DNA from: Hydractinia symbiolongicarpus | Lineage: Eukaryota > Cnidaria > Hydrozoa > Anthoathecata > Hydractiniidae | Reading direction: 5' to 3' | Assembly: GCF_029227915.1 (NCBI RefSeq) | Contig: NC_079875.1 | Location: 19,463,001-19,523,000, forward strand | DNA: 60,000 nt | Shown: one piece after another, positions 34,001-43,327 of the stretch | Layout: every line of letters begins with the position of its first letter | How positions within the stretch are numbered: position 1 is the stretch's first letter | Translations under genes and position numbers: made by a program | The notes under the pieces: generated by a model | The model's input: only the letters and a program-made list of their open reading frames with translations | Database searches by the model: none | What the model was told of the DNA's origin: nothing

Positions 34001-35867
34001 ATCTCCTTGCGTAATTGTCAGATTTAACCCTGTCCTGGCTGTGAATTGCCAATGATTGAACTTACACACACCACAATTGATTAGGGTGTGCAGACAACAC
34101 AGACCAAAACTCTTGTCAATAAACCTGCAAATGGTTTGTTACAAATTAGTAAATTAATCAGATTTTAAATCTGTTTATTTTACCAAAAAAACAAACAATA
34201 TATACCTATTCCATGAAATCAACGACTCAAGAAATTAACGCGAATTAAATTAACGGTCATGAAATTAACGCGGTTCAATGAAATTATTTTGAAAAAGGCA
34301 TTTGATTAACGTGGTTGAGGCAGATTGTTTTCAAAATGCATTTAAGGCAAATTTGAGAATATGCTATATCACACGAAGCAAAAATTATGGCAACAGTTGA
34401 ATCCTTTATCACAAGGTGGTTTGAAAATCGAAATAAAAGTTTCCCTTGTTTAGGAAGACGATGTTAAAAATTTAAGGAAATAGTGCTTTCAGTTGATTTT
34501 CCACCGAGTATAATGATTATACAAAAGCTACTTTAAAAAAGACCGCGTTGAGCTATCGTCCAATGAGAAGGAAATAGTAGAAATTTGTAAAAAAATTGTA
34601 TTTTTATGTTTTTTAGGCTCTAACATATTATTAAAAAGTTGCGAAATTAATAGTACTAGTCGTTAGCCTATGGAAAATCCACGGGTTCGCCAGTCCTTTT
34701 TATACCGCATTTCCTGCTTCTGGCTATTGCGCAGCTAAGCTACCATTTTGCGTGACAGACAGACAGACGTATGCAGGTATTATAATATAGATTTTAATTC
34801 ACGAGTCATGAAATTAATTGTCTTTAAATTAACACTGCATTTAATTAACAATCATTAAATTAGCGCGAATTTTGAAAAACCGCGTTAATAAGGTAAGTCT
34901 TGGAAAAATAAATGAAATATAATTACTACTTTTAATCACAGTCAAATCAGGTAATCCACTTAGTAATTGCATAACAATATTTGCATGTCTCATATGTATA
35001 GGCAAATTCTTGGAGAGGGTGATGCTAAGCAGAGAAAAATAAAATAAAAGAAACAGATATAAATCACTCACTTTAAGTTCATCTAAACTAATCCTGTCCA
35101 GATGTGGTGGTATTAGTATTAATAAGGCACTTAAGCCATCCTCTATTGCTTTCTGAAGCTGTTCCATTGATAACTCAGTGGCTCTTACAACTGCACATCT
35201 TCGAATCAGATTTTCTGATGAAAGGGACCTGGCTTCTAGATTTATAGCTGCACCACGTGAACCTATGAGTAAATTAAAATATAAAACTAGAAATATTGGG
35301 CCAGCAAGCACATTTTTTTGAAGTCACAATTTACCCACTTTCTAAAAAAAATAAATTTAAAACAGAGAAATTAAGTCAATATAGATGCTTAAAAACATAT
35401 TTCGTACCATATCAACGTTTTCTAAAGAGATCAAAATAGTTATTCTAACAAAGTAAAAAATTATGTCTAATATGTTAAATTTTCTGTCCCTTGCCATGCC
35501 AGCACTTACTGTGCATTTGCCTACCCTTCCCATAACTTTTCTAGTGCCTGCCATGCCATCTCCTCCCATGCTTGCCTACCCCTAACATGGTCATTCCTCT
35601 TCCTGCTTTCTTCGCTGTGCCTAATGCCTTTGCCTGGGCAACATCTCTGCAATCCTTTCTATATTGATTACAGTTAAATGTTTAGAAAACGTTCCTACCA
35701 TGTTTCACACCACTCAAGTCAAATTGCTGCATTCGGAACACTGGAAAATCGTGGGCACCATAAACACTTGGAGCTGTCATTAGTAAAATTGGTATGACCA
35801 TTAGAAAACAAACTGAAGATGGCATACTTCTTAAAAATTCGAATATATTTTCTGTGTCACCAATCAT
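19012..35867 (-). CDS. NCLN: Nicalin, 18 exons, complete coding region
   Basis: Nicalin is an ER membrane protein of the nicastrin/aminopeptidase fold that, with NOMO and TMEM147, forms the back-of-Sec61 complex assisting multipass protein insertion. Exons on the minus strand: 35699-35867, 35072-35262, 33718-33859, 30262-30356, 29402-29485, 29247-29311, 28772-28801, 28391-28479, 27409-27533, 27007-27018, 26417-26592, 26077-26158, 25959-25997, 25294-25401, 20278-20333, 20024-20077, 19560-19638, 19012-19158. All junctions are GT-AG and phases agree, giving 580 codons; human nicalin is 563 aa. Seen: N-terminal hydrophobic signal, [55 protein letters not shown], and a C-terminal membrane segment ([20 protein letters not shown]). 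The last exon matches weakly and is the least certain part. Confidence 0.93.
19800..20022. repeat. 37-bp minisatellite, six copies, in a nicalin intron
   Basis: Units of 37-38 bp (AACGAACAATCAAACGAGAT then TCAGTTGAAAGTATATT) run from 19800 to 20022. On the transcribed minus strand the first repeat begins at the 5' splice site (GTATAC at 20018-20023) of the exon ending at 20024, so the array starts at intron position 1. Confidence 0.9.
20656..21095. repeat. 26-bp minisatellite, 17 copies, no indels
   Basis: AAAATATCAGATAC begins at 20656 and recurs at exactly 26-bp spacing to 21072. Variation is limited to a few positions (CTACC/CTCCC, GACACT/GATACT). It lies in the 4.96-kb nicalin intron between exons 25294-25401 and 20278-20333. 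Confidence 0.92.
21400..23630 (-). mobile_element. 5'-truncated LINE with decayed reverse transcriptase, inside a nicalin intron
   Basis: Minus-strand fragments in order: a pre-RT linker ([28 protein letters not shown]), RT block [19 protein letters not shown] and [19 protein letters not shown], then [20 protein letters not shown] and [11 protein letters not shown]. The catalytic YADD is YADN here. A thumb/C-terminal block follows ([15 protein letters not shown]). The 3' end carries a TAAG microsatellite at 21405-21428. Several frame breaks. Same strand as nicalin. CR1-like by motif, subfamily unassigned. Confidence 0.85.
23780..24090 (+). repeat. Possible Penelope-like 3' relic with internal duplication
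   Basis: Two diverged copies of a block ending TTGTACTTTTGGGAAATATT lie at about 23790-23860 and 23930-23990. They are followed by a hairpin (24043-24070) bounded by GATGA and GAAAC, as in the element at 2015. No coding part remains. Confidence 0.4.
24043..24074 (+). other. Second hammerhead-like GATGA-stem-GAAA hairpin
   Basis: A perfect 6-bp stem (GACTTT/AAAGTC, loop GGT) lies between CTGAAGAT and GAAACATGT. The core has an inserted AG relative to CUGAUGA. Shared architecture with 2015-2046 suggests the same element class. Confidence 0.35.
24424..24680 (-). pseudogene. Unidentified C-terminal coding fragment in a nicalin intron
   Basis: The frame runs from about 24680 ([19 protein letters not shown]) through [20 protein letters not shown] to a stop at 24424 after NLVDDD. 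Composition is protein-like, with balanced residues and an acidic end, unlike the surrounding AT-rich noise. A stop lies just upstream near 24685. I do not recognise the family; it could be the last exon of a transposon ORF or a retrocopy fragment. Confidence 0.35.
26189..26330 (+). repeat. Short dispersed repeat, copy A (inverse copy at 34651-34788)
   Basis: It starts TATTATAATACCCGTATACG, continues through a (GTCT)n tract, CAAAATGGTAGCTTAGCTGCGC and GCGGTATAAAAAGGACGGGCG, and ends CTAACGACTAGTATTA. Copy B has the same landmarks reversed. It is probably a MITE or Helitron-like non-autonomous repeat; neither copy has visible terminal inverted repeats. Confidence 0.8.
27791..28325. mobile_element. 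Non-autonomous TIR element in a nicalin intron
   Basis: The ends are inverted repeats of about 40 bp with mismatches: left GGAGCCTGATTATATGAGGA, right complement GGAGCCTGATTATATAAGGC. Further paired GACTCGGCGTTGGCACG-like blocks follow. The interior has repeated CCGGGTTGA motifs in both orientations and no ORF. I see no clear target-site duplication. Confidence 0.75.
28678..28763. repeat. ~20-bp tandem repeat (CATCTATACATACATACACAT-type, about four copies)
   Basis: CTAT.CATACATACACAT repeats four times, directly downstream on the minus strand of the 30-nt nicalin micro-exon (28772-28801), so it lies at the start of that intron. Confidence 0.75.
29688..29772. repeat. C/G-rich inverted repeat in a nicalin intron
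   Basis: TAACCCCCTTCCCCCAAC and GTTGGGGGGAAAGGGTTA are near-perfect complements separated by about 48 nt. It stands out from the AT-rich flanks and may be the core of a foldback or MITE relic. Confidence 0.55.
31455..33198 (+). mobile_element. 5'-truncated LINE with open reverse-transcriptase frame
   Basis: An open frame from about 31455 to 32870 has the ATG at 31632. RT blocks are [54 protein letters not shown] and the catalytic [10 protein letters not shown]. Thumb and C-terminal segments are [17 protein letters not shown] and [16 protein letters not shown]. No endonuclease remains. The 3' end is a (CT)n tract at 33170-33194. It lies antisense to nicalin in the intron between exons 33718 and 30356. 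This is the best-preserved TE in the window. Confidence 0.92.
34225..34890. repeat. AT-rich repeat with recurrent GAAATTAACGCG motifs
   Basis: ATGAAATTAACGCG-like words occur at 34233-34290, and related words (CATGAAATTAATTG, ATTAGCGCGAATT, CCGCGTTAATAA) at 34808-34892. The dispersed repeat copy B sits in between. It may be a MITE interrupted by a nested insertion; the termini are not clear. Confidence 0.35.
34651..34788 (-). repeat. Short dispersed repeat, copy B (inverse of 26189-26330)
   Basis: It begins TACTAGTCGTTAGCC and ends GGTATTATAATAT. The (GTCT)n tract is shorter than in copy A. Together the copies form an 8.5-kb-spaced inverted pair inside one transcription unit. Confidence 0.8.
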
Positions 35868-36023
35868 GACTAGCGGTTAAATGTGAAATAGAACACGAAG
35901 ACTGATATTGATGACCAATGATATTTTCCTCTTCTATAGGTATAGCTAGCTATATACTACACAGAGCACACGATATGAATGAAATTCAAAATGGCAGTCT
36001 ATGGTTTTCTCGATGGAAAACAT

Positions 36024-37212
36024 TAGTTACAAGAGTCGATTGGTAGGTCGTATTTTTTTATCATGTCGCATGAAAACATGAAAAATACCGAACACAAAGC
36101 AAAACATCAACATAAAATTTTGCGCACGTCTTTTTTCTATTTAGTAGAAAAATGTCAGATTAGCTATTTATACAAAATTGATAACTCGTGTTTTTTTAAT
36201 TTTATTTCATTTCATTTAAAAACGTTTCGCGATCGATTCGCCCTAATTTTGGCGTGGGGAGGAAAACATATTGGAACGGAAGCAGAGGAAATTATTCTTT
36301 AACTCGAAATTAATACCGACTGGAAATATTCCATCTATAAAAAAGATAAGCTATTCGACACGAGTGAGTACAACGTCTAAATTCCTGAGAACAATAAAAC
36401 TTTTACTTTATTAGGTATATTTTAGGTATATTGTATACGTATATTGTGTTTTATATTTATCTCAGAAAAAATAAACAAGATCCAATTTGAAGACATAGAC
36501 AACGGAAAAGGTAAAGAGCTGAAATTCAACGAAACCTCATTTGTAATCTTGGGTGCAAAATACGTGGATTGTTGTCATGGTGTTTTGAAAGGAATATTTC
36601 TTACAAACAAAAGTGAAACGAAGCATTGCGAAACAAAGTCAGTGACTGTTATGCATATCTTCCTAAATCCGAAAACAATAGTGTTTAATTTAAAATAGAA
36701 CCTTTTTCAACCGTTAAATGTAAAATGTTGCGTTGCCGAAGAAAATCTACAACGGTTGAATTATTTTTGCTCCTGTAGAATACCATACTGCAGAAATAAT
36801 AACAATGAAGACAAGGATATGGTGGAATGCAACAAATGTCGGTAATGGTTCCACAGAAAATGCGAAGACATGCCTCACTATGTTTTTGAAAGGAGTTATT
36901 GCAAAGCTGGTTTTGTTCCAGTTGCAATTGACTTCAGCCTCACATTTATACTAACTGTTATTATTTGGTTATTTAATTTTAAAAACTAACTAAATTATGT
37001 TAAGAAAAAAACAAAATTAATTTGCGTTTTTTTTCTATATCCATGACGCACGGGGCCGTAATACAAAGAAAGCCTGGGAATGAAATGTTAACGTATTTTC
37101 GAGTATTTTTGGCTGATTTGGATAACTGCTTTGCAGTATACTGGCTGACCTTGATTTATTATTTTTTAGCACAATTTTGAACCTACCAATCGACTCTTGT
37201 AACTAATGTATT
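36024..37212 (+). mobile_element. ~1.2-kb TIR element with PHD-finger-like relic
   Basis: A 28-bp terminal repeat (CATTAGTTACAAGAGTCGAT then TGGTAGGT) at 36024 is matched by its exact complement ending at 37212. Inside, about 36773-36905 (+) encodes CRIPYC...MVECNKC, a stop, then WFHRKC, a PHD-like zinc-finger pattern. Upstream, 36444-36698 encodes SFVILGAKYVDCCHGV, which might be part of a Ulp1-like segment (weak). Target-site duplications are not obvious. The left TIR begins about 155 bp upstream of the nicalin start codon. Confidence 0.75.
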
Positions 37213-37394
37213 CCTTTCTCGATGATTCCATGAGTAAAGCAAGATATATAACGTGCGTTTTGGGCGAACCGAAAAAAATGGGCGGCAATGAACGGCCGTA
37301 ATGGTTTTGTAATCTCTGAACTTTATCTCGAATTTTATGTTATTATTATGTTAATCTTCAAGATTACATGCGCCGATGGCCTCTGGTCAAAGTT

Positions 37395-37710
37395 TCTTTA
37401 AACGTATCTATAAAAAAAGATGTTTTTGGGGACTGAGCAACTTCTTCGTGATAAAAATGTTGCCAAGTTGATTCCCTAGACCAGTTTCCAAACTTTAAAA
37501 TATCTGCCACTGTTGCTCTTTTTTTTAAAATGCATGTGTAGATGCTGCCGATCGCGTTAAATGTCTCTTGAAAATTGAGATATCGATGCCTACTGCCTTC
37601 AGTACCTCTTTAAGTCATCTGCCTATTGTGCTTGAGGTTACTCCTTTTTGCGGTTTCCTCCCGCAAAGGTTTGGCTCGTTTTAAGTCGGCTACTAAAGTT
37701 TTGACTAGAC
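37395..37710 (-). pseudogene. Tyrosine recombinase C-terminal relic (DIRS/Crypton-type)
   Basis: The minus-strand reading has SSTIGR, a stop, LKEVLKAVGIDISIF, then KRHLTRSAASTHAF and ADILKFGNWSRESTWQHFYH. The HLTR segment and the FYH tyrosine match the R-H-R-Y core of DIRS/Crypton recombinases. Stops and at least one frameshift are present. It could belong with the DIRS fragment at 18 kb as family, not as one copy. Confidence 0.6.
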
Positions 37711-37806
37711 AAAGGGGTACTTGTCCAGAGGCTTTTGTACTCAATCAAACCTGGTCTTTATCAGAGATAGGGAACGCACAGACGTCACAAAAAGTCCCCA
37801 TGATCC

Positions 37807-38000
37807 AGTACCATGCATTGTTGAGCTATGGAATTCAAGGGGTAAGTCCCTACCATGCAGTGCTGAGTAGGGTAAAGTCCCTAGTGAGTGATGACGTCAT
37901 CAAATCATACAAAAATTTCTAGCGCATACTGCAGGGAGAGTTCCCTTATAGTATGCTAATAATCAACGCATGCGCAGTAAGGACTAAACTGCGTTAGTTT
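37807..38000 (+). repeat. Left terminal inverted repeat of element 2
   Basis: It shares with the complement of 52835-53096: AGTACCATGC, GTAAAGTCCCTA, TGACGTCATCAAAT and GCTAATAATCAACGCATG. An internal ~40-bp duplication (ACCATGCA...GAG...AAGTCCCTA) is present only on this side. AG at the outer end is usual for Polintons. Confidence 0.75.
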
Positions 38001-38053
38001 TTTTTGACCGTTATGAAAACCTCTGACGAAGTAAAAGTTCTTACAATAAAGAA

Positions 38054-38175
38054 ATGAATACACACACCGTGAAACAACTGCGCGATATTGCAAAAACCCG
38101 TGGACCCGCTACGCAAGGCTGAGCTGGTTGCCCTTTTGGAGAATGTACCACGTTACGCCACCCAAGAGACCAGTT
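38054..38175 (+). pseudogene. SAP-like small DNA-binding ORF (element 2)
   Basis: It starts MNTHTVKQLRDIAKTRG, then shifts frame to LRKAELVALLENVPR. Two short helices with this pattern resemble SAP or Rho-N modules. It lies directly before PolB. Element 3 has a similar module at 54922. Too short for certainty. Confidence 0.4.
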
Positions 38176-38196
38176 AGACCCATAACATCGGAGGAC

Positions 38197-41100
38197 ATGG
38201 ACCTTTTCGAGAAACAGGAACTATCAAAAAATCGCCCAACTATAGGGGGTAAAATTCAAGAATGGCACAACTGCCTTACCTCCATCCGAGATGGACCTTT
38301 TTGAGAAACAGGAACTGTCTAAAAATCGTTTGGCTGTCAGGGATAAGATGAAAGGGTGGTACAACTGGCTTGTGGACGCTGTTCCCAAGCCTATAAAGGA
38401 GGGGGTCAAGAAAACTTACGCGTCATTCAGGCGTAAGGTGATGGACCTCTATAATAGGACAGCCAACGCGAGGCCTACACTTCATGATGAGGTAGAAAAA
38501 GAGGCCGAGGAAGACTACCTCGAAGACATCCAAAATCTATATGATCAGCCGGAGAAAGACTATACACCTCAAGAACATAAGCATGCTCTCCACAGGACCT
38601 TCCGAAGTTTCCGCATTCCGGGTATAGGGGGAGCCGACGTCGACGGGTATATGGGGATGGTGCGAACTAACGTCAAAACATTGGTTGAAGAGCAGGTAGA
38701 AGATATGGGATCGGCAAAGATGCAGCTGTCCCTATGGATCATGTGGAAGAAGAAAACAAACTCGGAGGGGGCCAACGATGAGTATATCGAGGTGAAGAAG
38801 ACCTTCAATAGTAACATGGCCTCAGTCTTCCAGGGTAGGGACGTGGACGATGTGCTGGGCAGGATGTTTGCTCAAATCAAAACATATGTAGAACATCCAG
38901 CACTGCCTCAAAGCGGATTAACGATTAGCCGAATCCTATACCTTGACGTAGACTTTCACAAATTGAGGCTAACAAGGGGTTTATCGTATTTACAAGCACC
39001 CAAGTGGATAGCTTCGAAAAAGGCAATTATTAACCCTAAAAACGAGGATGAGGAGTTTTCAAGTGGAGCATCATCGCTAGCTTACATCATACGGAGATTG
39101 AAAGATATCCACAAAGAATCAGCAAGCTGAGACCCTACATAGACCTCTACAACTGGCAGGGTATAGAGTTCCCTACAAGCATCAAGAGTATACACAAATT
39201 CGAGGATAATAACAAGGACATTGCGGTAAACGCCCTGTATGTGACGGGAAAGAAGATCAATATGCTGAGGCAATCGCATCACGGCGGACGTAGCAAGCAG
39301 GTGAACCTATTGCTAATTACAGATGACAAAAAGATTCACTATACAGCCGTCAAAAGTCTATCACGGCTCCTAGATATTGAGACCTCAAAAGAAACGGCAA
39401 AAATGCACTTCTGCCTGAACTGCCTACAGGCCTTTCCCACAGTTGAATCGAGAGATGGCTTCTGTGGGAAAGGCACCATGGCTACCACGAGGCAGTTAAA
39501 ATCACGATGCCAACAGAGGCTGAAAAATGGTTATACTATAGGGATGGCCAACAAAAATTCAAAGTACCCTTTACAATATATGCAGACTTCGAGGGTCTAC
39601 TCATCCCGGTAGAGGATGCAAAAGGCAAAAACGCTAAGAAGCTAAACAAGCATGTACCATCTGGATGGTGCACATACTACAAATTTGCCTATGGGGATGT
39701 ACCAGATCCCCTAACAGTATACAGGGGTGAGGACTGTGTAACCCACTTCGTTAACCACCTAGAGGATGCAGTGAAAAGACTATATAATACATACCCGCAG
39801 CAGCCCTTGCTGCCCTTAACAGAGGTTCTAAAAAGAGAACAAGGCGAGGCCACGCGCTGCCATATATGCTTGAAACCCTTTGTTGACGACTGCGAGAATA
39901 ACCGTAAAGTCAGGTACCATTGTCACTATACAGGGTTGTATAGGGGCGCAGCGCACGCGATATGTAACCTCAAATACAAGATACATAGCCATATACCTGT
40001 CATCTTCCACAATCTCTCGGGGTATGACGCCCACCTGTTTAACCGGGAACTGGGCGAGAAGTATGACACCCAGGACATTGGCTGCATCGCAGAGAACACC
40101 GAGAACTATATCAGTTTCAACGTTAAAATCAAGGTACCGCTTGCAGGTATGGGGTACGGCGATGGCGAGACGTATAAGAAGATTGAGATTAGGTTCATAG
40201 ATAGTTGTCGATTCATGCCATCCTCATTAGACAAATTGGCAAGCAACCTCATTGGTACAAACGCCGCCGGCATGAAATGCCGCTGGTGTAAAGTTACCTG
40301 CGTAGAATTCAAGATTATAGACGCCAAATACATGGCAAAATTCTGGTGTAAAAATTGCGACTCAAATACCACCAAGCAACTAGACAAGGACCATGTAAAG
40401 GCAAATGAACCATCCATGGCAAAGTTCATCGACAAAGATGACACGTTTCGACTGATGCTTCGAAAAGGTATCTGTCCGTACGAGTACATGGATGGATGGC
40501 AAAAATTCGAGGAGTCGGAGCTACCCCCCAAGGAGGCCTTCTACAGCAAGCTGAATATGAAGGGGATCAATGACTATACATATGCTAAAAAGGTATGGAA
40601 TTGTATTACCCCGGAGGGTGATGTAGTTACCATTATCACGACATCTACCTGACCACAGACGTCCTGCTATTGGCCAACGTATTTGAAACGTTTCGGGACG
40701 TGTGCTTGACGAACTACAAGCTTGATCCTGCACACTTTTACAGTGCAACCGGTCCAGCCTGATAGGCAGCACTCAAGTATACCGGAATCAGGCTAGAGCT
40801 CCTTACGGTTCTTGACATGCTCCTGATGTTTGAAAAAGGTTTCCGAGGAGGTATAACCCAGGCTGTACACTGGTATGCCGAGGCTAATACCAAGTATATG
40901 GAGGACCAGTACGATCCAGAGGTGGAATCCTCCTACCTCCAATACCTCGATGCCAATAACCTATACAGCTGGGCGATGCGTCAAGACCTGCCAACAGACG
41001 GTTTCAAATGGGTATCGAACATAGAGGTATTCACCGAAAAGCGGTTCGAGAAGCTCGTTAGAGACAATAAACATGGGTACATCTTAGAGGTTGACATTGA

Positions 41101-42167
41101 CTACCCGGAGAGACTGCACGATAGACATAATGAGTTGCCGTTTCTACCGGAACGCAGGACGGTCCACAAATTGAGAATTTGGTCCCAAATTTGGAAAACA
41201 AGTTGAAATATCTTGTACACATAAGAGCCCTTCACGAGCCCTTGAAAAATGGGCTTGAATTGAAGCGGGTGCGGAGAGTCATCCAGTTTAATCAGAAACC
41301 CTGGTTAAAGGCTACATCAATCACAATACAAGGCTGAGAACAGCTGCCAAAAACGAGTTTGAAAAGGACTTCTCTAAGCTGATGAATTTGAGCGTGTTTG
41401 GTAAGACCATGGAGAACATTAAAAATCATCGCAATATTCAGCTGGTCACCAACGAGGACAAGTATATGAAGCTTCTCATGAAGCCAAATTTCAAGGGTGG
41501 TAGCCGGTTTAGTAAGCACCTCCTAGGGGTACAAATGGGCAAGACGGAGGTTAAAATGAAGAAGCCGGTATATATAGGCCAGGCTATTCTGGATGTGTCA
41601 AGAATGGTGATATACAAGTTCCACTATGACTATATGCAGCCAAAATACGGTAGCAAGTTGCAGCTCTGTGACAAGGACACGGACTCCTTTGTGTACCACA
41701 TTCGAACAGAAGACTTTTTTCGCGATATCGCACAAGATGTTGAGAAACGCTTCGACACAAGGGCCTATAATCCAGATGATAAAAGACCTCTACCAATAGG
41801 GAAAAATAAGAAGGTCGTAGGCCTCGTGAAGGACGAGGTAAGTAGGAAAATCATGATCGAGTTTATCACTCTGAGAGCCAAGCTATATGCCTACAAGAGC
41901 CTGACAAAGGAGGGCGGTGATCGCAAAGCAAAGGGCGTAAAGAGATGCGTGGCGAAGAAATCCATCACCTTTGATGACTATTGGCGATGTCTGGAAGAGT
42001 GCGTTGACGTCTATAAGAGTCAGGTGTTGATTCAAAGCAAAGGCCATCAAGTCTACACCCAGGAGGTGTTGAAGTTAGCATTAAACAGGGCAGACGACAA
42101 ACGGCTCGTACGACCCGATCAAACACTTGCCCGTGGCCATTGCCGCTCGGTTTCTACCCGGGAATAA
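38197..42167 (+). pseudogene. Protein-primed family B DNA polymerase (element 2)
   Basis: The 279-aa first frame (from 38291) is an N-terminal domain starting MDLFEKQELSKNR; a partial tandem copy of that start lies at 38197. Later frames carry FCLNCLQAF (zinc knuckle-like), Exo I TIYADFEGLL, CHICLKPF...HCHYTGLYRGAAH (HNH-like Cys/His block), Exo II VIFHNLSGYDAHLF, motif A YLQYLDANNLYSWAM, motif B KLMNLSVFGKTMEN (Leu where Asn is usual) and motif C LCDKDTDSFVYH. At least five breaks occur (about 39125, 39480, 40640, 40765 and 41200). Usual Polinton role: protein-primed replication. Confidence 0.92.
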
Positions 42168-42168
42168 A

Positions 42169-42246
42169 ATGGAGGCTTGTTTGAATGTCCCTATAATCCT
42201 ACCGTATGCCATGATCGCGTTTTGCTTTTTTCGATATAGACAATAA
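42169..42246 (+). CDS. Conserved 25-aa membrane micro-protein
   Basis: An intact 25-codon ORF, mostly one hydrophobic segment with PIILPYAMIAFCFFRYR. In 1b the same segment (AIILPYVIVLCFFRYR) precedes the same downstream gene. It starts right after the PolB stop and ends 5 nt before the next ATG. Conservation between two diverged elements argues that it is translated; function unknown. Confidence 0.5.
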   Translation: MEACLNVPIILPYAMIAFCFFRYRQ

Positions 42247-42251
42247 AGAGA

Positions 42252-42640
42252 ATGTCTGATATTGCACGAGTATTTGAAAATGCATTTGCGGAATACGAAC
42301 AGATAGAGAAACCCATCGATGAACGTCAGGTCCTGAAAGAGGCCTTACGTAAGGGTAAAGAGCACCTTTTACCGAAGAAGTGTACAGAAGGGTTTGTCGA
42401 CAAAGCTCCAGATGAGGCTATAGACAAGGTCCATACCGAGTATGTACAGTGTGAGCTCCATGAAAAGGGGGAAAAGACGGCTAGGGCACTGTCTACCCAT
42501 GTCATCAGCCTCTATGCTAGCATGATCGGGAACTTTGTGGATATCAACTCTGTCGACGAATTGCGCAGGGATATCGAAGAAGACCCTATTATCCCAGATA
42601 GCATGACAGATCACGGACATCTCGTTCATAATGTACGATG
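42252..42640 (+). pseudogene. Conserved element gene (homologue of 11019-11519), C-terminus replaced by HNH gene
   Basis: MSDIARVFENAFAEYEQIEK then KPIDERQVLKEALRKGK, LPKKCTEGFVDKAPDEAI and LSTHVISLYASMIGNF match 1b closely. After DPIIPDSM the 1b protein continues into a hydrophobic end, but here the frame runs into the N-terminus of an HNH endonuclease (VRCRAYSAMKENKELGFQ). Confidence 0.65.
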
Positions 42641-42925
42641 TCGTGCCTACAGTGCCATGAAGGAAAACAAGGAGCTCGGCTTCCAGGAGTACCTAGGGTG
42701 TCATATGGCACGCTGCGGACCCATATTGAAGCCCAACATTCTAAGGGTATGACCTGGGACAATTATGGAGAGTGGCACATTGATCACAAAGTACCAATTA
42801 AATATAGGGAAAATGGCGATGCCCCGTCGCTTGATGAAGTAGCAAAAAGGCTGCACTATTCCAACTCTCAACCTATGTGGGCGAGTGAGAACATATCAAA
42901 GGGCAATCGATACATTACGGAATAG
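42630..42925 (+). pseudogene. HNH homing-type endonuclease 1 (element 2)
   Basis: The N-part (RCRAYSAMKENKELGFQEYLGC) is in the preceding gene's frame. After a 1-nt shift the rest is TLRTHIEAQHSKGMTWDNYG then EWHIDHKVPIKY (His-His), and NSQPMWASENISKGNR (Asn and final residues). This is a complete HNH core of the phage/large-virus homing type, which cuts DNA to spread itself. Inserted between the conserved gene and a second HNH. Confidence 0.8.
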
Positions 42926-42937
42926 ACCATATGATAA

Positions 42938-42966
42938 TTTCTATTTGTCTATACGGCAAATAGAAA
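42938..42966. terminator. Hairpin between the two HNH genes
   Basis: A perfect 10-bp stem TTTCTATTTG / CAAATAGAAA with a 9-nt loop ends 1 nt before the next ATG. It could act on the mRNA end of the first gene or on initiation of the next; inference only. Confidence 0.4.
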
Positions 42967-42967
42967 T

Positions 42968-43327
42968 ATGGAAGGAACCAAGTGCCAGAGATGCAAACGC
43001 CTTTTAACCCTAGACAATTTCAAGATCAAGGGTAATGGTCAAACTACAAAGACATGCATATGGTGCCTAACTGGAAAGAAATTGTCAAAGGAGCGCAAGC
43101 GCCGCCCCAGCACGTACCGTCTACACGAGGTCATATCTATCTGTAGGGCTCATATTGAAGCCCAGTTTTCCAAAGGTTATACCTGGGAACTATATGAATT
43201 CATTCACGTTCACCATAAGATACCGTTTAAGTATGTGGAAACCGGCAGGTCTCCAACGCTTGCCGAGGTTGCCAGGGCATTACACAAGGCGTATACCACA
43301 ATAGTAAATGGAGAACAGACGTTGTAA
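42968..43327 (+). pseudogene. HNH homing-type endonuclease 2 with zinc-knuckle N-terminus
   Basis: The N-terminal C-x2-C...C-x2-C module is CQRCKRLL....KTCIWC. The HNH core has CRAHIEAQFSKGYTWELYEF and IHVHHKIPFKY, where the first His of HIDH is shifted (HVHH). The C-terminal Asn/Trp block is absent: the frame runs out at AYTTIVNGEQTL, over the start of the next gene. Probably inactive. Confidence 0.65.

Noticed and set aside
33884-34069. 61-codon minus-strand ORF between nicalin exons 2 and 3
   Set aside because: The flanking exons join in phase without it and it has no similarity to the nicalin family.
34900-35060. Extension of the 35072-35262 exon as coding sequence
   Set aside because: A good GTGAGT donor follows codon ELK and the next exon continues the protein; the extension does not resemble nicalin.
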